A DNA stretch of 27,399 nt, taken from SIG636 sp045604285 (lineage in GTDB: Bacteria; Bacillota; Clostridia; Oscillospirales; CAG-382). The DNA lies in NCBI GenBank assembly GCA_045604285.1, contig JAZUNS010000107.1, positions 1 through 27,399 on the forward strand, given 5' to 3'. Shown here in pieces: positions 8,391 through 15,081 of this stretch. How positions within the stretch are numbered: position 1 is the first letter of the stretch; every line of letters starts with the position of its first letter. Under the pieces are notes generated by a model. The model did no database searches and was not told where the DNA came from. It saw only the letters and a program-made list of their open reading frames with translations. Made by a program: the position numbers and the translations under genes.

Positions 8391-8910
8391 GCTTAATACC
8401 GCCGAGCTTCGCCTTGCAGCACCTGAGCTAAAGGCGGGGGATTGTATAGAGCTTTCCGGAACGGTGTACACGGCAAGAGATGCCGCCCACAAAAGAATAG
8501 TAGGTTTACTTGATAACGGCGGAGTGCTGCCGTTTGATTTACGGGACGCCGTAATATATTACGCAGGCCCTACCCAGACCCCAAAAGGCAAGGTGTGCGG
8601 TTCTTTTGGCCCCACAACCTCCTGTAGGATGGATGCTTTTACGCCCCGTCTGTTGGCAGAGGGCGTTGCGGCAACCATAGGCAAAGGCGGAAGAAATGAC
8701 GCTGTCACCAACGCCATAATAAAATACGGCAGCCCGTATTTTGCTGCCCTTGGCGGTGCAGGCGCCCTTGCCGCAAGTCATATTACCTCCCTTGAGGTTA
8801 TTGGGTTTGAAGAGCTGGGCTGCGAATCCGTTAAAAAACTGTATTTCTCAAACTTTCCTCTTTACGTGGCTACGGATATTTACGGCGGCAATATTTACGA
8901 CAGGAGATAG
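8383..8910 (+). CDS. Fumarate hydratase class I beta subunit / tartrate dehydratase beta-like
   Basis: 175-residue C-terminal (beta) component of the oxygen-sensitive iron-sulfur fumarase/L-tartrate dehydratase family, which hydrates fumarate to malate together with an alpha subunit. Recognisable parts are LKAGDCIELSGTVYTARDAAHKR near the N-terminus, DAVIYYAGPT, GSFGPTTSCRMD and IGKGGRNDAV, then the glycine/alanine stretch GGAGALAASHI. The start is the ATG at 8383 inside the divIVA-like stop (8-nt overlap, AAAGGA upstream), so the two are translationally linked. No alpha subunit lies in the window; family members normally have it directly upstream or fused. It either pairs with a distant alpha subunit or has another role. 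The dipeptidase gene follows after 3 nt. Confidence 0.85.
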   Translation: MLKLNTAELRLAAPELKAGDCIELSGTVYTARDAAHKRIVGLLDNGGVLPFDLRDAVIYYAGPTQTPKGKVCGSFGPTTSCRMDAFTPRLLAEGVAATIGKGGRNDAVTNAIIKYGSPYFAALGGAGALAASHITSLEVIGFEELGCESVKKLYFSNFPLYVATDIYGGNIYDRR

Positions 8911-8913
8911 AAT

Positions 8914-10311
8914 ATGGATTCTAAACAATTGCTTAAGCAGGTTGAAGCGTATATACAGTCCAAGAGAAGCGAGTATGTGGCAGACCTGGGCAAGCTTATA
9001 GAAATAGAAAGCGTAGGCACCGAGCCGGACGGAAAATACGTGTTTGGTAAGGGAAGCGCCACGGCTATTGATACAATGCTGGGTATAGGCAGCGGTTACG
9101 GCTTTAAGGCGGAAAACCACGATTATTACTGTGCAAGCCTTATATACGGCGATAAAGAAGAAGAAATGGGCATAGTTGCCCATCTTGACGTAGTACCTGC
9201 GGGCGAGGGGTGGACTTATCCTCCCTATAAGCTCACCGTAGAAAACGATTTGCTTATCGGCAGAGGTACCGAGGACGATAAGGGCCCCGCCGTTGCCGCA
9301 CTGTATGCTTTGCGATTTTTTAAGGATAACGGCATAAAGCTGCCGTTCTCTCTTCGCCTTATAATGGGCGGCGATGAGGAGAGGGGAATGAACGATCTGC
9401 CCTATTTTCTTAAGAGCCATAAGGCACCTTTCTTTTCGTTTACTCCCGATAGTGAATTTCCCGTTTGCACCGGTGAAAAGGGTATAGGCAAGCTGGATGT
9501 AAAGCTGCCTGCCGTTTTGGAAAATATAGAGTATATGGAGGGCGGCACCGTTACCAATGCAGTAGCAGGCAAGGCTTATGCGGTGCTTAAGGACGTTAAG
9601 CCAAACTCCCTTAAAGGGGCAGAAAATATTGCTATAGAATACAGCGACGGCAAGGCAAAGGTAACGGCTACGGGTAAAACGGCCCACGCCGCATTGCCTG
9701 AGGAAGGCCAAAGCGCTATAGTGCTTCTTGCTGCATACCTTTTGGATAACGCCGTACTTAACGACAGCGAAAAGCAAAGCCTTTTATTTATGAAAGATAC
9801 CTGCGGTGATTATCTTGGCAAGGCTCTTAACATAGAAGACAGCACCGAGCTTATGGGGTATTTGACCTGCGTAGGCGGTTTGCTTAAAACCGTTGACGGT
9901 TGCCTTGTGCAAAACTATAATATTCGATATCCTCGCTCCGGCAGTTGGACGGGTATAAAAGAAAACGCCGCAAAGGTTGCGGCACAGTACGGTGGCGTTA
10001 TCATAAAGGATACCCATTCCGACGGCTATTGCTTTGATCCTGATAAGGCGGAGATCCAAGCACTTACCGAAGCCTGCGCCCTTGTAACGGGTGAAGACAG
10101 CAAGCCCTATACCATGGGCGGCGGCACTTATGCACGCAGTTTTCCCAATACCGTTGCCTTCGGCAGTACAATAGCAAGGTACAGAGGGCTTTTGGGAGAG
10201 GGCAGAGGTAAAGCCCATGACCGTGACGAGTATCTCAGCGTTGCTGAATTTGAAAAGAGCGTGGAGATATTTGTGCTTTCAATAGCAAAAATAGCAGAGA
10301 TAAAAGAATAA
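8914..10311 (+). CDS. PepV-like dipeptidase (M20 family, Sapep subgroup)
   Basis: 465-residue cytosolic metallopeptidase that should cleave dipeptides using two Zn2+ or Mn2+ ions. The metal and catalytic residues are all present: H90 and D92 in AHLDVVPAG, D122 in GRGTEDDKGP, the Glu pair in GGDEERGMND (about 155-156), D179 in FTPDSEFPVC, and a late His in GKAHDRDEYLSV. The length and the large lid domain between about residues 190 and 380 match PepV. The ATG has CAGGAGA 6 nt upstream, inside the end of the fumarase gene, and ends just before a strong terminator. It is the last gene of a three-gene operon; a shared theme with DivIVA and fumarase is not evident. Confidence 0.92.
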   Translation: MDSKQLLKQVEAYIQSKRSEYVADLGKLIEIESVGTEPDGKYVFGKGSATAIDTMLGIGSGYGFKAENHDYYCASLIYGDKEEEMGIVAHLDVVPAGEGWTYPPYKLTVENDLLIGRGTEDDKGPAVAALYALRFFKDNGIKLPFSLRLIMGGDEERGMNDLPYFLKSHKAPFFSFTPDSEFPVCTGEKGIGKLDVKLPAVLENIEYMEGGTVTNAVAGKAYAVLKDVKPNSLKGAENIAIEYSDGKAKVTATGKTAHAALPEEGQSAIVLLAAYLLDNAVLNDSEKQSLLFMKDTCGDYLGKALNIEDSTELMGYLTCVGGLLKTVDGCLVQNYNIRYPRSGSWTGIKENAAKVAAQYGGVIIKDTHSDGYCFDPDKAEIQALTEACALVTGEDSKPYTMGGGTYARSFPNTVAFGSTIARYRGLLGEGRGKAHDRDEYLSVAEFEKSVEIFVLSIAKIAEIKE

Positions 10312-10314
10312 AAT

Positions 10315-10354
10315 AAAGCTTGTGATAGGAGTTAATCCCATCACAAGCTTTTTT
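10315..10354. terminator. Bidirectional terminator between pepV-like and ribU genes
   Basis: A 12-bp stem AAAGCTTGTGAT/ATCACAAGCTTT with a 13-nt loop, followed on the plus strand by TTTTGTG and on the minus strand by TATTTTATTC. It ends the dipeptidase operon and, from the other side, the riboflavin transporter transcript. Confidence 0.88.
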
Positions 10355-10367
10355 GTGTTATTAAAAC

Positions 10368-11072
10368 TTATTTGTGTTTTTCAAGTATTTCTACCCAAAG
10401 GGTCTCGGGTATATATTTTTTAAGAATTAAAACCGTAGCAACGCATGCCGCCACAAGAAGTACGGCAATGGTTATTGATACAACGGCAGATTTAACGCTG
10501 GGCTTGGATTCTTCCTTAGCTTTTACAAGCTTTGCCTTGCGCAAAACAGTAATAATTGATTTATAGGTCAAAAGCACTATCGCCGCATTAAGAGTTGATT
10601 TTATAAGATTAAAGGGCAGAAAGAAGGGTAACAGCATCTCTGCAACGGCTTCTCTTGCCATGCCCTGATAATATGGGGTTATAAGGTAGTTCCATCCAAG
10701 CATAAATGCGGTGGTGGTAATAATCGAGCAAAACATTCCAAGTACAGCGCCGTGCAGATTGTGTATCTTTTTGTAAATAATGGATGCCGTGCAGGCGAAT
10801 ATAGCGCTGGATAAAAAGTTCATAACCATGCCGATAGGTCCGGTTTCACTTATTAACAGCATTTCAAGCACGGCGGTTACAAGGCTTACCGCCAAGGCGT
10901 ATACGGGGCTTAGGATATAGCCGCATAAAACTATTATAAAGTCCTTGGCGTCGTATTTTAAAAACGGAACCGGCACCAAGGATATGGGTACTACGTTGCA
11001 GGCAAAGGCAACGGCAAAGGCAAGGGCGCTGAATATAGCGGCAGTGGTAAGCTTTTTTACGTTTGTTTTCAT
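10368..11072 (-). CDS. ribU: Riboflavin ECF transporter substrate-binding protein
   Basis: 234-residue integral membrane S component that binds riboflavin and works with a shared energy-coupling module (EcfT and two ATPases, not in the window). Evidence: an N-terminal KKLTTAAIFSALAFAVAF helix, the family region PVPFLKYDAKDFIIVLCGY, then ISETGPIGMVMNFLSSAIFACTA, all typical of RibU, about six helices in total, and an upstream FMN riboswitch in the same orientation, which fixes the substrate as riboflavin or FMN. I chose the ATG at 11072 (MKTNVKK); the same frame is open further upstream, but that part is riboswitch and leader. The ribosome site GGGGG lies 7 nt before the ATG. The C-terminal KEESKPSVKS segment leads into an additional helix near the end. 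Confidence 0.93.
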   Translation of the reverse strand: MKTNVKKLTTAAIFSALAFAVAFACNVVPISLVPVPFLKYDAKDFIIVLCGYILSPVYALAVSLVTAVLEMLLISETGPIGMVMNFLSSAIFACTASIIYKKIHNLHGAVLGMFCSIITTTAFMLGWNYLITPYYQGMAREAVAEMLLPFFLPFNLIKSTLNAAIVLLTYKSIITVLRKAKLVKAKEESKPSVKSAVVSITIAVLLVAACVATVLILKKYIPETLWVEILEKHK

Positions 11073-11096
11073 TGATAAACCCCCAAAAATAAAATG

Positions 11097-11125
11097 CCCC
11101 AAAAAGGAAAAAACACCTTTTCGGG
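11097..11125 (-). terminator. ribU: Riboswitch expression-platform hairpin, probable attenuator
   Basis: On the minus strand CCCGAAAAGG, loop TGTTTTTT, then CCTTTTTGGG, a stem of about 10 bp with one G-T pair, followed by GCATTTTATTTTT. It lies between the FMN aptamer and the ribU ribosome site, where a ligand-controlled terminator is expected. The T run is interrupted, so control at translation is also possible. Confidence 0.55.
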
Positions 11126-11175
11126 AACGGAAAAATGCGGCAAACTGCGTAAACAACACAGCTTGCACGTATATA

Positions 11176-11289
11176 ACTTCTTCCATCCGGACTGTTACCG
11201 TTGGTCTCGGACTTGCACCGAGTCGGCACGGCAAAAAGCCGTGTTTGCGGACTGTACCGCCAGTGGGGAATTGCACCCCGCCCCGAAGT
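11176..11289 (-). promoter_or_regulatory. FMN riboswitch (RFN element)
   Basis: Reading the minus strand, the 5' part has CTTCGGGGCGGGGTG then AATTCCCCACTGGCGGT, matching the conserved RFN start, and the 3' end has CAGTCCGGATGGAAGAAG, its near-invariant closing segment. Helix P1 is ACTTC (11289-11285) with GAAGT (11180-11176). An internal hairpin CACGGC/GCCGTG and a second arm CTCGG/CCGAG fit the variable arms of the aptamer. It precedes ribU, so FMN should switch riboflavin import off. Together with the two promoters and the attenuator it fills the 342-nt gap from 11073 to 11414. Confidence 0.95.
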
Positions 11290-11304
11290 ATTATTTGCAC
11301 TACC

Positions 11305-11333
11305 ATTATATCAGCGGTCGGGCAATATGTCAA
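11305..11333 (-). promoter_or_regulatory. Consensus promoter for ribU
   Basis: Minus strand TTGACA (11333-11328), exact 17-nt spacer, TATAAT (11310-11305). Transcription would start near 11298, just before the aptamer. Its -35 box is 20 bp from the -35 box of the divergent promoter. Confidence 0.88.
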
Positions 11334-11353
11334 TATAAAGCTTTAAAAAACTA

Positions 11354-11382
11354 TTGCCAAAAAAATCACGGGGTGATATAAT
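11354..11382 (+). promoter_or_regulatory. Promoter of the AI-2E family gene
   Basis: TTGCCA, 17-nt spacer, TATAAT, with start near 11389 and the AAGGAG ribosome site at 11401. A short perfect inverted repeat ATCAC-GGG-GTGAT (11365-11377) lies in the spacer and touches the -10 box. Confidence 0.8.
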
Positions 11383-11414
11383 GTAAAATAAAGCAGAAGA
11401 AAGGAGTGCCGTAT

Positions 11415-12710
11415 ATGGAGCAAAAACAGGGACTTACTTTTAAACAGGTTTTGATAATAGCGCTATCGTCCGTAACGCTGTTCGTCGCATTGTGGAATTT
11501 TAATACCGTGGCAAGCATTGCCGCCTCGTTATTAAGCTATATAACCCCATTGTTTGCAGGCGCTTGTGTAGCCTTTGTGCTAAACGTACCCATGCGTGGT
11601 TTTGAAAAGTTTTTTGCTTTTCTGCAGCGAAAATGCCATTTAAAAACAAGGCATACTCTTAATACGTATATCAGCCTTATATTGACCGTTGCCATAATCG
11701 CAGGCGCCGTTGCGCTGTTTGTAAACTATATGGCGCCGGATATAACTCAATCTGCCGTGGCAATAGCCGATTCGGTGGAGGAAAATTATCCTAAAATAAG
11801 GGATTTTCTTATAACCCACGGGTTTGAATTGCAGGAAGTAGAGGCGTTTTTTAAAGACTTTAAGGTGGAAAGGTTGTTTGAGGTAATCTCAAATTACATA
11901 ACCATTAACTCCTTTGAAATGGTGGATACGGTTATTGATGCCGCAGGTACTACCGTAAGCATAATAATCACCGTCTTCTCCTGCATCGTGTTTTCTATTT
12001 ACATGATAACCGGTAAAAAGAAGCTTAACCTGCAGGCACGCAAGCTGGTTTATGCCTATACGCCGCAAAAATTTGCAGATAGGGCGTGCTACGTGGGCAG
12101 TCTGTTTTACAGGACCTTTACCAGCTTTATCTCCAGCCAGTGTTTGGATGCCTTGTTGCTTGCAGTTATACTCTATTTGGGCATGACTATTTTTAAGCTG
12201 CCTTATGCCGGCATTATTTGCGTGCTGACCGGTGTGCTTGCTCTTATACCGTACGTGGGTGCATTTATAGCCTGCGCCTTGGGTGTGGTGCTTATACTTT
12301 TAGTGGACCCCATAAAGGCACTTATATTCCTTGCGGTATTTATCGTTGTTCAACAGCTTGAAGGTCAGTTTATTTACCCTCATCTCGTAGGCGGTTCAGT
12401 TGGCCTTCCCGCTATATGGACTCTTTTTGCGGCATTGGTGGGCGGCGAAATGTTCGGGCTTTTCGGCATTATGTTCTTTATCCCTCTTACGGCTGTTATT
12501 TACACCCTTATCAAGGAGGGGACCGGACGCCGCTTAAAGGAAAAAGCGTTGGTGGTAGAATCTCCCCTTGACAGCGAGGAGAGGGAAAAGCGCAAAGAGC
12601 AAACGGAAAAACGGGACAAGCGCCTAAAGGAACGCAAGGAAAGAAGAATAGCCAGACGGCGCAAAAAATCCTATTACAGCGACGATGACGACGAAGCTGA
12701 CGAAGAATAG
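11415..12710 (+). CDS. AI-2E family transporter (PerM/TqsA-like membrane protein)
   Basis: 431-residue polytopic membrane protein of the AI-2E transporter family (formerly UPF0118), about eight helices. The conserved C-terminal core is visible: GVLALIPYVGAFIACALGV, VVQQLEGQFIYPHLVGGSVGLPAIWTL, and GGEMFGLFGIMFFIPL. Despite the family name, substrates are diverse, and no luxS is present here, so autoinducer export should not be assumed. The last 55 residues form a cytoplasmic tail with a dense Lys/Arg/Glu run (RKEQTEKRDKRLKERKERR) ending in the acidic YYSDDDDEADEE. The ATG at 11415 has AAGGAG 8 nt upstream; the GTG nine bases earlier abuts that site. Single-gene unit with its own promoter and terminator. 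Confidence 0.88.
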   Translation: MEQKQGLTFKQVLIIALSSVTLFVALWNFNTVASIAASLLSYITPLFAGACVAFVLNVPMRGFEKFFAFLQRKCHLKTRHTLNTYISLILTVAIIAGAVALFVNYMAPDITQSAVAIADSVEENYPKIRDFLITHGFELQEVEAFFKDFKVERLFEVISNYITINSFEMVDTVIDAAGTTVSIIITVFSCIVFSIYMITGKKKLNLQARKLVYAYTPQKFADRACYVGSLFYRTFTSFISSQCLDALLLAVILYLGMTIFKLPYAGIICVLTGVLALIPYVGAFIACALGVVLILLVDPIKALIFLAVFIVVQQLEGQFIYPHLVGGSVGLPAIWTLFAALVGGEMFGLFGIMFFIPLTAVIYTLIKEGTGRRLKEKALVVESPLDSEEREKRKEQTEKRDKRLKERKERRIARRRKKSYYSDDDDEADEE

Positions 12711-12742
12711 CCTTTGTTAAAAGTAAACAAAAATCACAGCGG

Positions 12743-12772
12743 CGGATGTAGCAAGTTCTACATCCGTTTTTT
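12743..12772 (+). terminator. Rho-independent terminator after the AI-2E family gene
   Basis: A perfect 9-bp stem CGGATGTAG/CTACATCCG with a 6-nt loop CAAGTT, followed by six Ts. It sits only 11 bases before the -35 box of the efflux operon promoter, separating the two units. Confidence 0.92.
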
Positions 12773-12782
12773 GTGTTGTGCG

Positions 12783-12811
12783 TTGACAATAATAGGAAAA
12801 AATATTATAAT
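12783..12811 (+). promoter_or_regulatory. Consensus promoter of the marR-ABC exporter operon
   Basis: TTGACA at 12783-12788, exact 17-nt spacer, TATAAT at 12806-12811. The downstream operator begins inside the -10 box, so a bound repressor would block the polymerase. The leader to the MarR start codon is about 42 nt. Confidence 0.9.
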
Positions 12812-12841
12812 TAACTTGTTAATTATTAACTTGTTAATTAT
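12807..12841 (+). promoter_or_regulatory. Tandem palindromic operator, probable MarR autoregulation site
   Basis: Two copies of TTAACTTGTTAA (12811-12822 and 12826-12837), each a palindrome with arms TTAAC/GTTAA around a central TT. They form a 17-bp direct repeat ATTAACTTGTTAATTAT with a 15-bp period, so the copies overlap. The first copy has 9-bp arms (12807-12826), the second 6-bp arms. Position over the -10 box and start site, directly ahead of a MarR gene, argues for autorepression. Confidence 0.75.
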
Positions 12842-12859
12842 AATGTATGGAGGATAATA

Positions 12860-13324
12860 ATGGAGTTAAATAAAGCTTGGGACGAGTCGTTTGAAAAACG
12901 CACCATAAAACAGTTTATGCGTGTAAGTAAGCTGCATAAAGAGGCTTTTTCTCGCTTTGCCAATGATTTTGGCATTCACAGAAGCCAGCACCGCATATTA
13001 ATGTTCGTTTGCAGAAAAGGCGGCTACGTATCTCAAAAGCAAATTGCCGAGGCGATGGACGTAAGCCCTGCGGCAATAACCGTAATGCTTAATAAGCTGG
13101 AGGAGTCTGGGTATATAACCCGTACCACCTCATCAAGCGACAGCAGGGTGAATTACATAAGCCCCACAGAAAAAGCCGTATGCTTGGTAAAAGAATCCCA
13201 CCGCTATTTTGAAAGCATTGACAGAACAACGCTTAAGGGGATAGATACCGAAACACTTGAGCGATTAAGTGTTGCATTGGAAATAATGCAAAACAATCTT
13301 GGCGAAATATTAAATAAGGGGTGA
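12860..13324 (+). CDS. MarR family transcriptional regulator
   Basis: 154-residue DNA-binding protein, expected to work as a dimer in the cytosol. The winged helix-turn-helix is clear: recognition region VSQKQIAEAMDVSPAAITVMLNKLEESGYITR (about 63-95) followed by the wing with the typical SSDSRVNYI (Asp-x-Arg). The start ATG has GGAGG 6 nt upstream. It is first in an operon with the two exporter genes (6-nt gap to the next), directly behind a doubled palindrome, so the likely model is a drug- or metabolite-released repressor of its own operon, as for many MarR/ABC pairs. The ligand cannot be predicted. Confidence 0.92.
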   Translation: MELNKAWDESFEKRTIKQFMRVSKLHKEAFSRFANDFGIHRSQHRILMFVCRKGGYVSQKQIAEAMDVSPAAITVMLNKLEESGYITRTTSSSDSRVNYISPTEKAVCLVKESHRYFESIDRTTLKGIDTETLERLSVALEIMQNNLGEILNKG

Positions 13325-13330
13325 TAGCTG

Positions 13331-15079
13331 TTGAAAAGATGGATGAAATACGTCAAGCCCTATAAATGGGCGTTCATTTTGGGCCCGCTATGTATGATAG
13401 TGGAGGTGGCAGGCGAGGTTATTTTGCCCAAGCTGCTTCAAAAAATCATAGATGGCGGCGTAGGTGAAGAGATAGGTGCAGGCAAGGGCGTGCCCTATAT
13501 AGTTACCATGGCGGCTTTGATGGGTGCTACGGCTATCCTTATGCTTTTGGGCGGCGTAGGCGGTGCCTATTTCGGTGCAAAGGCTTCGGTTGGCTTTGCC
13601 TCTGATTTGCGTATGGACGCATACAAAAAAATACAAAGCTTTTCCTTCGCAAATATAGATAAGTTCCGTACCGGCTCTCTTGTCACAAGGTTGACCAACG
13701 ATATAACACAGTTGCAAAACTTTGTAAATATGCTGCTTCGTATGTGCTTGCGTTCTCCCGGTATGCTTGTGGGCGCAACCATTATGGCAACTTTTACAAA
13801 CCCCCGTCTTGCAAGGATCTTGCTGGTTTCTATTCCGCTAATTTTGCTGGTTATTTTCTTCGTTATTCGCACGGGTTTTCCTCGCTTTTCCAAAATGCAG
13901 GGCAAGATCGACAGCCTTAACACCACCGTGCAGGAAAATCTTACAAACGTGCGTGTTGTAAAATCCTTTGTCCGTGAGGATAGAGAAAAATCCAAATTCT
14001 ACGGCGCAAATGCAGACCTTAAGGCAGCAGGCCTTTCTGCAATGAACGTAATGATATTTATGCAGCCGTTAATGATGCTGCTTATCAACGGCACCACCCT
14101 TACCGTTCTTTGGCTTGGCGGTAATCAGGTTATGGGCGGCGCCATGAGCAGGGGTGAGCTTTCTGCTTTCCTCACTTATATAAACCAAATACTTATGTCT
14201 CTTATGATGGTTTCCATGCTGTTTATAAACGCATCCCGTGCGCTGGCATCTTCAAAGCGTATCCGTGCCGTTTTGGATGAAGACCCCGATATTAAAAACG
14301 GAGCAGAATGCGATGCCGCTTTGAAGGTTAAGGACGGCGAGATCCGCTTTGAAAACGTATCCTTCAGATATTACAAAAACAGCCCCGACAAGGTGCTTGA
14401 CAATATAAATATTACCATTCCCGCAGGCTCTACCGTAGGCATAGTAGGCTCTACGGGCTGCGGTAAAACTACCCTTGTTTCCCTTATACCCAGGCTGTAC
14501 GATGCAGACGAGGGCGCCGTATATATCGACGGTGTAAACGTGAAGAATTACGACCTGGTTAACCTGCGTGACGGTATAGGCGTTGTCTTGCAGAAAAACG
14601 TGCTGTTCTCCGGCACGGTAGAGGATAACCTTCGTTGGGGTAACGGCGACGCTACCGATGAAGAGGTTCGTGCCGCCGCAATGCACGCTCAGGCGGATGG
14701 CTTTATAAACGAGATGCCGGGCGGCTACCGGGGCGACTTGGTTCAAGGCGGTCTTAACGTTTCGGGCGGTCAAAAGCAAAGGCTTTGTATTGCCCGTGCT
14801 CTCCTTAAAAAGCCTAAGATCTTGATACTTGACGATTCTACCAGCGCAGTGGATACCGCTACCGAAGCAAGAATAAGAGAGGCTTTTCGCACCGACCTTC
14901 AAGGCTCTACAAAGCTTATAATTGCCCAGCGCATAAGCTCTGTTATGGGGTCGGATATGATTATCGTAATGAACGACGGTAAAATTACCGGCGTGGGCAC
15001 GCACAAAGAGCTGCTTGAAACTAACGAAGAGTACAGCGAGATATACCATTCTCAAACCGATGGAAAGGAGGCTGAATAG
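13331..15079 (+). CDS. ABC exporter half-transporter, degenerate-site subunit
   Basis: 582-residue exporter with a six-helix membrane domain (1-310) and a nucleotide-binding domain (about 335-575). Walker A is GSTGCGKTT (373-381) and the signature VSGGQ (477-481) is canonical. The residue after the Walker B Asp is D502 instead of Glu (LDDSTSAVD), and the switch His is Q533 (IAQRISSV). These changes are the ones seen in the non-hydrolysing partner of heterodimeric exporters such as TM287/288 or BmrCD. The start is TTG at 13331 with AAGGGG upstream, overlapping the marR stop region. The partner gene begins 2 nt after its stop. Expected role is export of drugs or hydrophobic compounds; the substrate is unknown. 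Confidence 0.93.
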   Translation: MKRWMKYVKPYKWAFILGPLCMIVEVAGEVILPKLLQKIIDGGVGEEIGAGKGVPYIVTMAALMGATAILMLLGGVGGAYFGAKASVGFASDLRMDAYKKIQSFSFANIDKFRTGSLVTRLTNDITQLQNFVNMLLRMCLRSPGMLVGATIMATFTNPRLARILLVSIPLILLVIFFVIRTGFPRFSKMQGKIDSLNTTVQENLTNVRVVKSFVREDREKSKFYGANADLKAAGLSAMNVMIFMQPLMMLLINGTTLTVLWLGGNQVMGGAMSRGELSAFLTYINQILMSLMMVSMLFINASRALASSKRIRAVLDEDPDIKNGAECDAALKVKDGEIRFENVSFRYYKNSPDKVLDNINITIPAGSTVGIVGSTGCGKTTLVSLIPRLYDADEGAVYIDGVNVKNYDLVNLRDGIGVVLQKNVLFSGTVEDNLRWGNGDATDEEVRAAAMHAQADGFINEMPGGYRGDLVQGGLNVSGGQKQRLCIARALLKKPKILILDDSTSAVDTATEARIREAFRTDLQGSTKLIIAQRISSVMGSDMIIVMNDGKITGVGTHKELLETNEEYSEIYHSQTDGKEAE

Positions 15080-15081
15080 TT

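Noticed and set aside
8848..9777. 309-codon minus-strand frame opposite the dipeptidase gene
   Set aside because: Shadow of a gene with all catalytic residues intact; no ribosome site and no recognisable family.
11073..11333. N-terminal extension of ribU in the same frame
   Set aside because: The extra residues are encoded by the FMN aptamer and leader; the ATG at 11072 has its own ribosome site and a typical RibU N-terminus.
11415..12710. Quorum-sensing autoinducer exporter
   Set aside because: The family name is historical; there is no luxS or receptor nearby, so only family membership is stated.
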